NCBI GenBank assembly: GCA_014763895.1
Contig: JACXUM010000002.1
Location: forward strand, 49,270 to 113,269
Direction: 5' to 3'
DNA: 64,000 nucleotides
Source: Campylobacterales bacterium
GTDB taxonomy: Bacteria; Campylobacterota; Campylobacteria; Campylobacterales; Sulfurovaceae
The notes under the pieces are model-generated. The model saw only the letters and a list, made by a program, of their open reading frames with translations, ran no database searches and had not been told where the DNA came from. Below, piece by piece: positions 20,782-30,768 of this stretch (positions are counted from its first letter, which is position 1; each line of letters starts with the position of its first letter). The translations under genes were made by a program, and so were the position numbers.

Positions 20782-21477
20782 ATGCGCTTTTCGTTTGTAA
20801 CCCTTTTTCCCTCTTTAATCCAAGGTTATTTTTCTGATAGTATCCTCGCGCGTGCAATGAAAGAGAAGAGGATCACTATTGATTTTTACGATCCTAGAGA
20901 CTTTACAGCAAATAAGCATAAAAAGGTTGATGCGCCGATGATCGGCGGAGGTGCAGGCATGCTGATGACTCCTCAGCCTCTGATGGATACGCTTGCATCG
21001 ATCAAAAAAGAGTCACCTGATGCCCATATCATCTTTGTGACCCCGGTTGCAAAATCTTTTAAGCAAAACGATGCCAAGCGTCTGGCTCAAAAAAAGCATC
21101 TTGTCTTTGTCAGCGGGCGCTATGAGGGTATCGATGAGCGTGTAATCGAAACGTGGGCAGATGAAGTGTTTTCGATCGGGGATTTTATCCTGACAGGCGG
21201 AGAGTTGGCAAGTATGGTGATCTGTGATGCAGTGAGCCGTAATGTAGAAGGGGTGCTTGGAAACAGTGACTCTTTAACGGTAGAAAGTTTTGAAACCCCA
21301 TTACTTGAAGCGCCATCTTTTACAAAACCGAAAATTTATGAAAACAAAGCAGTTGTTTCAGAATTTTTAAAGGGTAATCATAGTAAAATCACGGACTTAA
21401 AAAAAGAGTTGGCTTTGTGTAAAACAAAGTATTTCCGACCAGACCTATACAAGAAAAAGGTATCACATGAGAAATAA
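20782..21477 (+). CDS. trmD: tRNA (guanine-N1)-methyltransferase
   Basis: '[21 protein letters not shown]', '[12 protein letters not shown]', '[15 protein letters not shown]'. Confidence 0.97.
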   Translation: MRFSFVTLFPSLIQGYFSDSILARAMKEKRITIDFYDPRDFTANKHKKVDAPMIGGGAGMLMTPQPLMDTLASIKKESPDAHIIFVTPVAKSFKQNDAKRLAQKKHLVFVSGRYEGIDERVIETWADEVFSIGDFILTGGELASMVICDAVSRNVEGVLGNSDSLTVESFETPLLEAPSFTKPKIYENKAVVSEFLKGNHSKITDLKKELALCKTKYFRPDLYKKKVSHEK

Positions 21478-21826
21478 ATATATCGAAAGCTTTGAGCAAG
21501 CGCAGTTGCAAAACAAAAACGTTCCTGAATTTAGAGCAGGTGACACACTAAGAGTTGCTGTAAGAATTAAGGAAGGGAACAAAGAGAGAGTTCAAAATTA
21601 TGAAGGACTTTGTATCTCTATCAGAGGTACAGGTACAGGGAAAACTTTCAATGTTAGAAAGATCGGTGCGAACTCTGTAGGTGTAGAAAGAATCTTCCCA
21701 CTATATTCTGATAGTATCGAAAGTATCGAAGTACTTAGAAGAGGTAGAGTAAGAAGAGCGAAATTGTTCTATCTTAGAGATCTTAAAGGTAAAGCTGCAA
21801 GAATTAAAGAACTTAGAAGAAAGTAA
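21467..21826 (+). CDS. rplS: 50S ribosomal protein L19
   Basis: '[29 protein letters not shown]', '[25 protein letters not shown]'. Confidence 0.98.
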   Translation: MRNKYIESFEQAQLQNKNVPEFRAGDTLRVAVRIKEGNKERVQNYEGLCISIRGTGTGKTFNVRKIGANSVGVERIFPLYSDSIESIEVLRRGRVRRAKLFYLRDLKGKAARIKELRRK

Positions 21827-21838
21827 TTTTCTTCTAAG
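21812..21838 (+). terminator. Hairpin overlapping the rplS stop codon
   Basis: Perfect 11-bp inverted repeat CTTAGAAGAAA-gtaat-TTTCTTCTAAG. Confidence 0.55.
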
Positions 21839-21947
21839 ACCGCTTCATTTTTTATCCATTTTTTCATTTCTAATTTCAATTTCATAATCATCTTATTAAC
21901 CAGTAATTTGTTATCATTGTTCATTTCAGATCACAGGATATTTTATA

Positions 21948-22523
21948 TTGCAAGAGTTTAAAAGAAAAGCATTGCTGCTTATGCAGATACTTTTGGTTGC
22001 AACCTTTATCATCTTTGAAGAGATCATTTGGGAAGGGCTTGCGAAACCGATCTATACCTATGTACATTCGTTACGAATCCTTCAAAAATTAGAGATGAAG
22101 TTAAAGCAAGCCAATGCGTATTTGGTACTTGTTTTGTTTGTTCTATTATTGGTCGGTGTTGAGATGATGGGGGTTTATGCCGGTGTGCTATTTGTCAGCG
22201 GCCATGTTTTTATGGGATCCTTAACTTATCTGATGAAGGTACCGATCGCTGCATTTACTTTTTGGCTCTTTCGAACAACTGAATCTAAATTAATGAGGTT
22301 TGGTTGGTTCAAGAAGCTCTATGAACTCTTGATGAAAGGTATAGAGTGGCTCAAAGCAAGTAGTGTCTATCAAGAAACAATAAAGCAGGTTGCGTATATA
22401 AAAGCAATCTCTCGAAAATGGCTTATATACCTTAAATCAACCTATTTTAGTCAAGAAAATATATTCATGGCACGGCTTAAACGGATCTATAGTTATATGA
22501 AGCATATATGGAAAACCCAGTAA
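21948..22523 (+). CDS. Hypothetical membrane protein
   Basis: TTG start; hydrophobic helices 'LLMQILLVATFIIFEEIIWEGLAKPIYTYV'. Confidence 0.6.
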   Translation: MQEFKRKALLLMQILLVATFIIFEEIIWEGLAKPIYTYVHSLRILQKLEMKLKQANAYLVLVLFVLLLVGVEMMGVYAGVLFVSGHVFMGSLTYLMKVPIAAFTFWLFRTTESKLMRFGWFKKLYELLMKGIEWLKASSVYQETIKQVAYIKAISRKWLIYLKSTYFSQENIFMARLKRIYSYMKHIWKTQ

Positions 22524-22526
22524 TCT

Positions 22527-23003
22527 TTAGCGGTGCCCTTTCACACTTCTTGGTATCAGTTCGTTCATCTCCTCGCCACCGATCGCATAAGCTTCTCCAA
22601 ACCCGAACGTTGCTTCGCCCCTAGCGGGGGTTAGTTCATAGAAATTAAAGTCTTTCATTGCAGTCAACATCGTGATCATCTCTTGGTTAAATTTTTTTCC
22701 AAAAGCAGTTTTAACAATTCCAAATTGGGTATCTTCTCTTGTAATCATGCGAACATCACACTGCAAGGAGATGCGTTTTCTTGCAAAAATGTTATGGCAC
22801 GTTTTTTCATCTTCGATAAAAAATGCCGAAGCTTTCCACTCTTTTTGGATATTTTTGCTGTGTGTCGCAATATCCGAGATCAGGATATAAATATGGCACC
22901 CGTCATAAAAGAACGGTGCATAGGAAGTAAAAGGATAGCCATCCTCACTGACTGTACCTAAGATAGTACTTTGATAGGATTGAAGATAGGCTTCAAGCTT
23001 CAT
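22527..23003 (-). CDS. Pyridoxamine 5'-phosphate oxidase-fold protein (HugZ/HutZ-like)
   Basis: 'LGTVSEDGYPFTSYAPFFYDGCHIYILISDIATHSKNI', 'LTPARGEATFGFGEAY'. Confidence 0.8.
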   Translation of the reverse strand: MKLEAYLQSYQSTILGTVSEDGYPFTSYAPFFYDGCHIYILISDIATHSKNIQKEWKASAFFIEDEKTCHNIFARKRISLQCDVRMITREDTQFGIVKTAFGKKFNQEMITMLTAMKDFNFYELTPARGEATFGFGEAYAIGGEEMNELIPRSVKGHR

Positions 23004-23004
23004 T

Positions 23005-23466
23005 TTAGTACGACCTGTTTTTTATCGCCTGTTGCGCTTCTTTGTTAAGAGTTCTTGCCTTGAGATCTTCGCGTTTGTCATGCAGTTTTTTACCGCGTGC
23101 CAAAGCAATGCTGACCTTTGCCCTGTTGCGCTCGTTAAAATAGAGCATCAACGGTACGATGGTAAGCCCTTCTTTATGCACTTTCATGAAAAGTTTATGC
23201 AGCTCTTTTTTATGCATGAGAAGCTTTCTAGGAGTACGCGTATCTGGGCTGTAGTGTTTATGGGCAGTATCCAGATGGGCAATGTGCGCATTCATCAGAT
23301 AGAGTTCGCCTTTGATAAAACGGCAGAAAGCATCGGTCAGATTGGCACGTTTTGCGCGAAGTGCCTTTACCTCACTGCCTTGAAGGACGATACCTGCTTC
23401 ATATTTTTCAAGTATCTCGTAATCATGTCTGGCTTTTTTGTTCTGTGCGATGAGATCTATAGACAA
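23005..23466 (-). CDS. smpB: SsrA-binding protein SmpB
   Basis: 'IAQNKKARHDYEILEKYEAGIVLQGSEVKALRAKRANLTDAF', 'ARGKKLHDKRE'. Confidence 0.98.
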   Translation of the reverse strand: MSIDLIAQNKKARHDYEILEKYEAGIVLQGSEVKALRAKRANLTDAFCRFIKGELYLMNAHIAHLDTAHKHYSPDTRTPRKLLMHKKELHKLFMKVHKEGLTIVPLMLYFNERNRAKVSIALARGKKLHDKREDLKARTLNKEAQQAIKNRSY

Positions 23467-23592
23467 ATCGGTCCTTTTTTTGGCATATTATAGCACAGTA
23501 GGAAAAGTCTCTATGAAGTTCTATACACATTTTAAAGTTTTAATATAGTAATATTTAGAAATTTAGCTATTTAAGCTGAGGGGGAGAAAGAA

Positions 23593-24804
23593 ATGAAACG
23601 AATCATATTAGGGATGCTGGCATTAGTCAGTATAGGGAGTGCAGAAGATATCAATACAAAATGGGCTACCAATGAAAATTGCCAGGCATGCCATCAAAAT
23701 ATTTCAAGCAAATGGGAAACATCAAGGCATTCCAATTCACATTTCAGCAAAAATGATCTGTTTAAAAAATCTCTTGAATACATGGTCACGAAAAAACCGA
23801 CAATGATTTTGGAAGAGGTAAAAGTAGCATGTGCCGAGTGCCATAATCCAAGAATTGCCAAAAGCGAAATGAGCAAAGAAGACAAAGTTGGATTATTGAT
23901 GGATATCGGAGATACCAAAGAGAATTTTAAAGGTGTGCTGAATACAAAGACGATGCAGAACGGAATTAACTGTATCGTTTGTCATAATGTGGATGAAATT
24001 CATCTGGATAAAAATAAAGGTTCAAGGGGGTTGAATAGCATTAAATTCGGGTCTCAGGGAACGATGTTCGGGCCTTTTGATGATGCCGTCTCACCATATC
24101 ATAAAACGGAACAGCGAGCGCATTTTGTAGGTGATAATCCTCAGCTTTGTTTTGTATGCCATTACAGTTCTAAAAATGAAAATGGATTGGAAGTCTATGG
24201 AACTGGTAAAGAATATGATATGTTCCATGAAGAGAACAATGTGACTGAAGAAGGATGTAAAAACTGTCATATGAGCCCCAAGAGAAAAGGGGTCGCCTCT
24301 AATTTTGCCCCAGCCGGCGGAAGTCCGAAAGAGAGAATGGTCAGGGAGCATCGTTTCGCAAGTGTGGATAACAGCAATATCTTGAGTGACTATATCGATG
24401 TGAAAAGTCATGTGGATACTCAAAAGTTTATCATCAATGTAAAAAACAATACACCGCACAAGATACCGACAGGATACGGTTTAAGAGAGATCATCCTAAC
24501 TGTCAAATTTTTCAATAATGAAGATAAAGAACTTGGAAAAGAACAACAAATACTGGCTGTAAAATGGAAAGATGCAGCAGGCGAAGAGACGATTCCTCAT
24601 CTGGCCAAATCCATTGCCCGTGACACACGCTTGGATGGGAAAGCAAGCAAGGATTATGCATTTACGATCCCTCAAGGCGCAACCTATGCTAAATATACTT
24701 TCTCTTATCGATTGATCAGTGAAGATATGGCTAAAAAGATTGGTGTAACGGATAACTTTTTCTTGAAAGAGTATACATTCTCAGAAACAAGGGTCAATCT
24801 GTGA
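23593..24804 (+). CDS. Multiheme c-type cytochrome (five CXXCH motifs, cytochrome c554-like)
   Basis: CQACH, CAECH, CIVCH, CFVCH, CKNCH plus signal peptide. Confidence 0.88.
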   Translation: MKRIILGMLALVSIGSAEDINTKWATNENCQACHQNISSKWETSRHSNSHFSKNDLFKKSLEYMVTKKPTMILEEVKVACAECHNPRIAKSEMSKEDKVGLLMDIGDTKENFKGVLNTKTMQNGINCIVCHNVDEIHLDKNKGSRGLNSIKFGSQGTMFGPFDDAVSPYHKTEQRAHFVGDNPQLCFVCHYSSKNENGLEVYGTGKEYDMFHEENNVTEEGCKNCHMSPKRKGVASNFAPAGGSPKERMVREHRFASVDNSNILSDYIDVKSHVDTQKFIINVKNNTPHKIPTGYGLREIILTVKFFNNEDKELGKEQQILAVKWKDAAGEETIPHLAKSIARDTRLDGKASKDYAFTIPQGATYAKYTFSYRLISEDMAKKIGVTDNFFLKEYTFSETRVNL

Positions 24805-24818
24805 CTTTATATCCTGCC

Positions 24819-24845
24819 TAACTTCCATCTTTCTGATGGAGGTTA
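24819..24845. terminator. Hairpin between the cytochrome gene and ispE (convergent)
   Basis: TAACTTCCATC-tttct-GATGGAGGTTA, one G-U pair. Confidence 0.55.
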
Positions 24846-24882
24846 AACTATGACATTAAAAAGATTGATCCTGTCTGGAGAT

Positions 24883-25662
24883 TTATTTATCGTCTTTAAC
24901 TCTAAAAAATGTACTGCCGCTTCCGCTGTAATACCATCCTTTTGGAGCCATCTGTTCAAGTTCTGGATAGGCTATCAATGCGGCTTTATATAGATCATTC
25001 AGCAGTATGGGATCATGGATTTTCCCCAGAATTTCCTTGGAAGTAAGTTGGTCCCATCCGATAAAACTGCCAAGACGTATATGGGGCAGTAGATGCTCTT
25101 TAAATGTTTTATAGACTTTGGCCGTATCACATCCGAGTTTTGGTGTAAAAAGTTCAAGAGATAGGGTTTCTTCTTCAAAAGGTTCTACAACCTCTCCAAA
25201 ACCAGAAACGTTTGCCGAGGGATAATCATAGATAAAGAACGGGATATCTGCACCTATTGTACTTCCGATGCGTGCCAATTCCTCTGTGCTAATGAGCAGA
25301 TTGCAGGCTTGCTTGGCCAGTCTCATGAATGCAGCGGCATCTGAGCTTCCTCCGCCAAGCCCTGCTTGGGAAGGGATACGTTTGGTAACGACAACTTTAT
25401 GGTGATAAAAGAAATTCAGCAGATCCAGATCACCCGTATGCTCATTAAGTGCCTTATAGGCTTTGTAGATGGTATTGGACTCCAATGGCACACCTTTACA
25501 CCCTTCGATAGTAAAAGTATCGCATTCACATGGTTCGAAGGTAATTGTATCATAGAGGTCATCTATCCTCATAAAACGGGAAAGCAGGGTATGATATCCT
25601 TCTCTATGCCCGGTTATCTTCAAAAAGATATTGACCTTTGCATGTGCCTGGATGCTATACAT
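24883..25662 (-). CDS. ispE: 4-diphosphocytidyl-2-C-methyl-D-erythritol kinase
   Basis: 'AHAKVNIFLKITGHREGYHTLLSRF', 'PSQAGLGGGSSDAAAFMR', C-terminal 'SGSGSTFF'. Confidence 0.95.
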   Translation of the reverse strand: MYSIQAHAKVNIFLKITGHREGYHTLLSRFMRIDDLYDTITFEPCECDTFTIEGCKGVPLESNTIYKAYKALNEHTGDLDLLNFFYHHKVVVTKRIPSQAGLGGGSSDAAAFMRLAKQACNLLISTEELARIGSTIGADIPFFIYDYPSANVSGFGEVVEPFEEETLSLELFTPKLGCDTAKVYKTFKEHLLPHIRLGSFIGWDQLTSKEILGKIHDPILLNDLYKAALIAYPELEQMAPKGWYYSGSGSTFFRVKDDK

Positions 25663-26491
25663 GAGGCTCCTTGAATTTTTCGAGACGATTGAGCTTATAG
25701 CTTACCTCACCGTTTTCTATATGGATGATGGAAAAATAGTTTTGTGTTTCGATAAGATAGTTTCCATTATCTTGAGTAACAAAATAGTCGATAGATAACT
25801 TCTTGCCTTTTTCAAGATACGCATCATCACCCGTGTAGATATTGCGTTGGATAGCAAGATATTGGAAAGGATCAAGGGCTTTTTCCTCGTCAAAATAGAA
25901 TTTACCCTCCTGAATACGGTGCAAAGAAGAGAGTGTGCCGTCAACACCAAGTATGTCTGCAATCATGGCTCCAAGGCTTCGTATATAAGTCCCTTCGCTC
26001 ACCGTAGCTTCAAAGTGAATGAACGGATGATTATAGTTGATCAGCTTGATATCATAAATCGTTGAAGTAATGGTTTTAAGAGGTGTTTCTTTGCCTTCCC
26101 GTGCCAGTTCGTAGGCACGTTTCCCACCTATCTTTTTGGCACTGAATTTTGGTGGGTAATAGGTCAGTATCCCTTTTAAAGAGTGAAGCACCGTTTTGAT
26201 CTGTTCTTCTGTGAAAGGGGAAACCTCTTGGATCGAATCGACTTTTTCGATATCAAGTGTTTGGGAGTCGGCACCAAGCCATAGGGTTGCTTTATAGCTT
26301 TTGGGTGTTTTTTGAAGATAAGGAAAGAGTTTGGTATATTGACCGGTTGCAACGATGAGGCATCCTGTTGCAAAAGGGTCCAAAGTACCCGAAAAGCCCA
26401 CTTTTTTGGTATGGTATTTTCGTTTAACATAACCCATATAGCTGTTTGAACTGCGAAAAATGGGTTTATTGACCACAAAAAGACGGTTCAT
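25655..26491 (-). CDS. truB: tRNA pseudouridine(55) synthase
   Basis: 'KKVGFSGTLDPFATGCLIVATG', 'KRAYELAREG', 'SEGTYIRSLG'. Confidence 0.96.
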   Translation of the reverse strand: MNRLFVVNKPIFRSSNSYMGYVKRKYHTKKVGFSGTLDPFATGCLIVATGQYTKLFPYLQKTPKSYKATLWLGADSQTLDIEKVDSIQEVSPFTEEQIKTVLHSLKGILTYYPPKFSAKKIGGKRAYELAREGKETPLKTITSTIYDIKLINYNHPFIHFEATVSEGTYIRSLGAMIADILGVDGTLSSLHRIQEGKFYFDEEKALDPFQYLAIQRNIYTGDDAYLEKGKKLSIDYFVTQDNGNYLIETQNYFSIIHIENGEVSYKLNRLEKFKEPHV

Positions 26492-26503
26492 ATAGCCAGC
26501 CTT

Positions 26504-28585
26504 TTAGATCAATTGGACAAAAGAGCTGAGAATCTCTTTTTTATTGCCGCCGAAATTAATCAACAGTTTATACTCTTTCCCCGATTTGTTTGCAGCCTGT
26601 ACCCTTCCAATCCCGAATATTTTGTGTTTGACCAGATCGCCTTTTTTGAAAGCAGAGCTTTTGGTGATCTTTAAACTTGCATCCTGGATCAGTCCTGCTT
26701 CACCCAAGAAACGGCTTTTATCGATCATCTTTCTACGGCCTTTGTAGAAGCGGCTGTCAACATAGCAAAGGGTAAGATCGGATTTGGCCCGCGTGATCGC
26801 TACATAACCCAAACGGCGCTCTTCTTCCATATTGCATCCTTCGCCAAGCAGCGGGAAAAATTCCTCTTCCATACCGATGACGAATAGATGTTCGAATTCC
26901 AATCCTTTTGCCGCATGAATGCTCATGATGCTGATGGTGTTTTCTTCTACCTGGTCCTGATCGCTTTGGAGCGTAATATCATTGAGGAACTCATCAAGGG
27001 TTAGATCGGGATTTTTGATCACAGAGTCTCTAAAATATCCATAAAACTCATCCATGTTTAAAATGCGGTCAAATCCGTCTACCATCGCAGCATAATGATC
27101 TTTGAGTTTGATACGTTCTTCAAAAAGCGTAATGAAGTTACCCAGGGCTCTTTCCATTTCCTCTTGCAGCATGTGAATGTCTTCTATAAAGGATTCCAGT
27201 GTTTTGACGGTTTTTTTGCTTACGATCTGAGGAAGTTCTGTTTTAAGGTTTTTTTGAATGTAATCATAAAGTGAAAGTTTTTGATGGAGAGCAGCCTGCT
27301 GAAGTTTTTCGATCGAAGCATTGCCAAGACCTCTTTTGGGTTTGTTGATGATACGCAGAAGTGAAAAATCATCATGCGGGTTTGCCAACACCCTGAAATA
27401 GGAGATGATATCTTTGATTTCCGCACGTTCATAAAAGCGCATACCGCCAATCAACTTAAATCCTAAACCTGCTTTGATAAATCCCTCTTCAAGAGATCTT
27501 GAAAGGGCATTGATACGGTAGAGTACAGCGATCTCATCTGGGTCTGCGCCTTTTTCAAGAAGCGTTTGGATTTGCTGTGCGATCGCTTTTGCCTCATGTG
27601 TTTCATCCAAGGAATGAAGCAGTTTAACTTCTGGACCTTCGCCTTTTTGGCTCGTAAGTGTTTTCCCGAGTCTGGTAGAATTATGTTCAATGAGGGTATT
27701 CGCAGCATTAAGAATAGGTTTGGTAGAACGGTAGTTTGTCTCAAGTTTTACGATTTTTGTGCCGCCGAAATGATCGGAAAAATCAAGAATATTGCGAATA
27801 TTTGCACCTCTCCATCCGTAAATGCTCTGATCATCATCTCCCACCACGCATAGGTTGCCGTGCTCGCTCGCCAGATGTTCCAAAAGCCTGAACTGAAGTT
27901 CATTCGTATCCTGGTACTCATCGACCATGATATAGCTGTATCGAAGGCTGGTTTCCTTGCGAAGTTCTTTATTCTCATCAAGTATTTTGTAGGTAAGCAT
28001 TAAAAGATCATCAAAATCAACCAGATTATTTTCTTCGATATTTTGTTGATACCGTTGATAGATCAATGCAACTTTTTTATAGTCGGGCAGTTCGGCTTTT
28101 TCCATTACGATTTCGGGACTAAGGAGCGAGTTTTTGTATTTTGATATCTCCGAAGCGATAAATGAAAGGTTGAGGTCTATTTTGAGATCTTTGGCAATGC
28201 TTCGAAGCAACCTTTTTTTATCATCACTGTCAATGATCACAAAGGTATTTTTTCGTCCCAGTTTTTCGATATGAAATTTCAAAAAAAGCAGGCCGAATTT
28301 ATGAAATGTACACAAAAGAGGCGGGTAAGCAGTTTTGTTTTTGATAAGTTTCAAGGCACGTTCGCGCATCTCGCTTGCAGCTTTGTTGGTGAAGGTCAGA
28401 GTAAGCGTGTTTGCCGGGTCTATCCCTACTGCTCCAATGAGGTAGGCCAATCTGGCAGTCAGTGTTTTTGTCTTCCCGCTTCCCGCTCCTGCGAGTATGA
28501 GCATAGAACCGTCAATGTGCTCTACAGCTTCACGTTGGGAAGGATTGAGTTCCTTTAATATCTGTTCCATTCTCGTTGCGTTCAC
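26504..28585 (-). CDS. UvrD/Rep/PcrA-type superfamily I DNA helicase
   Basis: 'LNPSQREAVEHIDGSMLILAGAGSGKTKTLTARLAYL', 'VVGDDDQSIYGWRGA', 'HAAKGLEF'. Confidence 0.96.
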   Translation of the reverse strand: MNATRMEQILKELNPSQREAVEHIDGSMLILAGAGSGKTKTLTARLAYLIGAVGIDPANTLTLTFTNKAASEMRERALKLIKNKTAYPPLLCTFHKFGLLFLKFHIEKLGRKNTFVIIDSDDKKRLLRSIAKDLKIDLNLSFIASEISKYKNSLLSPEIVMEKAELPDYKKVALIYQRYQQNIEENNLVDFDDLLMLTYKILDENKELRKETSLRYSYIMVDEYQDTNELQFRLLEHLASEHGNLCVVGDDDQSIYGWRGANIRNILDFSDHFGGTKIVKLETNYRSTKPILNAANTLIEHNSTRLGKTLTSQKGEGPEVKLLHSLDETHEAKAIAQQIQTLLEKGADPDEIAVLYRINALSRSLEEGFIKAGLGFKLIGGMRFYERAEIKDIISYFRVLANPHDDFSLLRIINKPKRGLGNASIEKLQQAALHQKLSLYDYIQKNLKTELPQIVSKKTVKTLESFIEDIHMLQEEMERALGNFITLFEERIKLKDHYAAMVDGFDRILNMDEFYGYFRDSVIKNPDLTLDEFLNDITLQSDQDQVEENTISIMSIHAAKGLEFEHLFVIGMEEEFFPLLGEGCNMEEERRLGYVAITRAKSDLTLCYVDSRFYKGRRKMIDKSRFLGEAGLIQDASLKITKSSAFKKGDLVKHKIFGIGRVQAANKSGKEYKLLINFGGNKKEILSSFVQLI

Positions 28586-28729
28586 TTTCCTCTAATACTA
28601 ATGATTATATCGTGAATATCATTAAAACTCGGATGTATAGATAGAATAATGTTTTCTTATGCAGTTATTTAAGTATAATTTGATATAATAAGAATAATAG
28701 TTTAAAATTTACAAAAAAAATAAGGAAAC

Positions 28730-29635
28730 ATGATGTTAAAAGATTTTGTTAAAATCGAAACATTCTTAACGGTAGCAAGAGAGCGCAGTTTTTCTAAAGC
28801 ATCATCGAAACTTGGGATATCACAGCCTGCAGTGACACAGCAGATCAAGTTTGTCGAAAAATATCTTGGCACGAAAGTTATCGAGCGTAAAAAGAACGGT
28901 ATCAAACTTACCAATGAAGGCGAAGAACTTTATAAGATCGCAACTAGGCTTGAAAAAGAGATCCATGCAGCTGAACAGGATATTCTCAAGATCATCAATA
29001 AAGAGATCACTTTCAGATTGGGTGCATCCTTCACGATAGGTACGTATGTTGTTCCAGGAGAGTGTCTCAATACTATAGGAAAAGCGATCAATAATGACGT
29101 AAAACTCAGTGTTGATCTAAGCAACGGAATTGTTGAGAAGCTTAAGGACAGAAAACTCGATGTGGGTTTGATCGAGTCACCGGTATTTGATAATGATTTG
29201 ATCTATAGAGAGTGGCTGGAAGATGAATTGGTATTGGTGAGTAACGTCCCGTTGCCAAAGATCGTTAAAACCGAAGATCTTTATACTTACAACTGGATCT
29301 GCCGTGAAGAGGGATCACATACCAGACGCGTTGTTTCAGAGGTATTTGAAGAGCTTGGTGTATCGTGTAAAAGCTTCAATGTGCTTAGCGAAGTGAGCAA
29401 TACGACATCCGTACTTCAAACTATCAAAAGAAGTAAAAAAGACACTGCGCATCCGGTTGTCTCTATCATTTCGAAATATGCGATTGCTGACGAAGTGGCA
29501 GCCGGAGAGCTATTTGAATCAAGGATCAGAGGATATACGATGAAGCGCAAGTTCTATATCGTATACTCCAAAGAGAACAAACACAACGCCTATGTGGATC
29601 AGGTGGTAGACTTTATCTTGGCAGGACACTGCTAA
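28730..29635 (+). CDS. LysR-family transcriptional regulator
   Basis: N-terminal HTH 'FLTVARERSFSKASSKLGISQPAVTQQIKFVEKYLGTKVIER' and substrate-binding domain. Confidence 0.95.
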   Translation: MMLKDFVKIETFLTVARERSFSKASSKLGISQPAVTQQIKFVEKYLGTKVIERKKNGIKLTNEGEELYKIATRLEKEIHAAEQDILKIINKEITFRLGASFTIGTYVVPGECLNTIGKAINNDVKLSVDLSNGIVEKLKDRKLDVGLIESPVFDNDLIYREWLEDELVLVSNVPLPKIVKTEDLYTYNWICREEGSHTRRVVSEVFEELGVSCKSFNVLSEVSNTTSVLQTIKRSKKDTAHPVVSIISKYAIADEVAAGELFESRIRGYTMKRKFYIVYSKENKHNAYVDQVVDFILAGHC

Positions 29636-29704
29636 AAAGCGTTTGTATCCCTTTTATTTTTAGTGCCCATCATCAGTATGGGCATAAAATAAAATAATTT
29701 CCCC

Positions 29705-30166
29705 CTACTTTTCTTTCTTTTTCAGAAGCTTTTGGTTTTCAGGATTTTTAAGCAGTGCTGCCATTGAGAGTGTTTCAGAAGGGGCTGTTTTATCTTTTTT
29801 CTCGTCTTTTGGGGCAGGTTCTGAGAGGTTGATTACGACAGGATGATCTTCTACAAAGATCTGTCTGATGGCAAGCAAAGGAATTTGCACGGTTGAACCA
29901 AAATTTTCGCTTCCAAATCCTGCTTCAAATGAAAAACAGTCATCTGTTAATTGTGAACTCTCATAGGTATACCCGCTGATGATAAAAAGGACCGTTTCTC
30001 TGAATGTTTTTTTGATCTCGCTTGGAAGTTCGGGATGAAAAGAAATATATTTGGTTTCGCATGCCAGTGCAAATTCCTGATTTTGATCGAAGAGATAGCG
30101 TATGGTATGATGGATATGCTCGGTCATAAGTTTACGATACTGGGGTGTTTGAAAAAGCTTTAACAT
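29705..30166 (-). CDS. Hypothetical protein with SspB-like pattern (possible ClpX adaptor)
   Basis: 'ISFHPELPSEIKKTFRETVLFIISGYTYESSQLTDDCFSFEAGFGSENFGSTVQIPLLAIRQIFVED' resembles SspB substrate-binding domain; disordered charged C-terminus. Confidence 0.5.
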   Translation of the reverse strand: MLKLFQTPQYRKLMTEHIHHTIRYLFDQNQEFALACETKYISFHPELPSEIKKTFRETVLFIISGYTYESSQLTDDCFSFEAGFGSENFGSTVQIPLLAIRQIFVEDHPVVINLSEPAPKDEKKDKTAPSETLSMAALLKNPENQKLLKKKEK

Positions 30167-30180
30167 CTTGTTAATTCCCT

Positions 30181-30768
30181 TTATGAAGTAAGGATACGGA
30201 CGTCCTTCAAGATTTTAAATCCTATCATAGCATTCATTAAAGCTACGTGTGAATAATCGGATAGATCTTTGGTATAGATCGTTTGAGGATATAAAAATCC
30301 TTCATCAAGCAATTTGGCCCTCATCGTACCTTCCAGCAATGGATTAGCAGGTGTGACCCATTTGCTTCCGTCAAACAATGCAATATTGGATATCGTCGTA
30401 TCGGTGATGAGCCCTTCTTTTTCGATGATAATCTCATCAGCCTCAGGATTGTTTTGTAGCAAGGTATTGAATATCTCGCGGTCAGCATATTTGTAGTGAT
30501 ATTCGATATCATAGGTAACGATTTTTAATGTTTCTATCTTTTTGGGAGTGTAGGGAAGATATTCGATCTGCTGTATGGTTTGCTCATATACGATTCTGCA
30601 TCGGTAGAGACCTGTTTGAGGGGGGGTGATATACTCCTGAAGTTGAGGATGTGCTCTAAGGCCAAAAAGCTCCTTGCGGCTCTTTTCAAAACGTACCTGG
30701 TGATAGGCAAGATCGGAAATCTCGCCGTTTTCTATCCTGATAGTTTCTAAAAGAAGAGGATTAGGCAT
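30181..30768 (-). CDS. pabC: Class IV aminotransferase / aminodeoxychorismate lyase-like
   Basis: 'LLETIRIENGEISDLAYHQVRFEKSRKELFG', 'GLITDTTISNIALFDGSKWVTPANPLLEGTMR'; start chosen at MPNPLLLET. Confidence 0.85.
   Translation of the reverse strand: MPNPLLLETIRIENGEISDLAYHQVRFEKSRKELFGLRAHPQLQEYITPPQTGLYRCRIVYEQTIQQIEYLPYTPKKIETLKIVTYDIEYHYKYADREIFNTLLQNNPEADEIIIEKEGLITDTTISNIALFDGSKWVTPANPLLEGTMRAKLLDEGFLYPQTIYTKDLSDYSHVALMNAMIGFKILKDVRILTS

Noticed and set aside
23032-23493. 153-aa plus-strand ORF over smpB
   Set aside because: smpB on the minus strand is unambiguous; this is its antisense frame.
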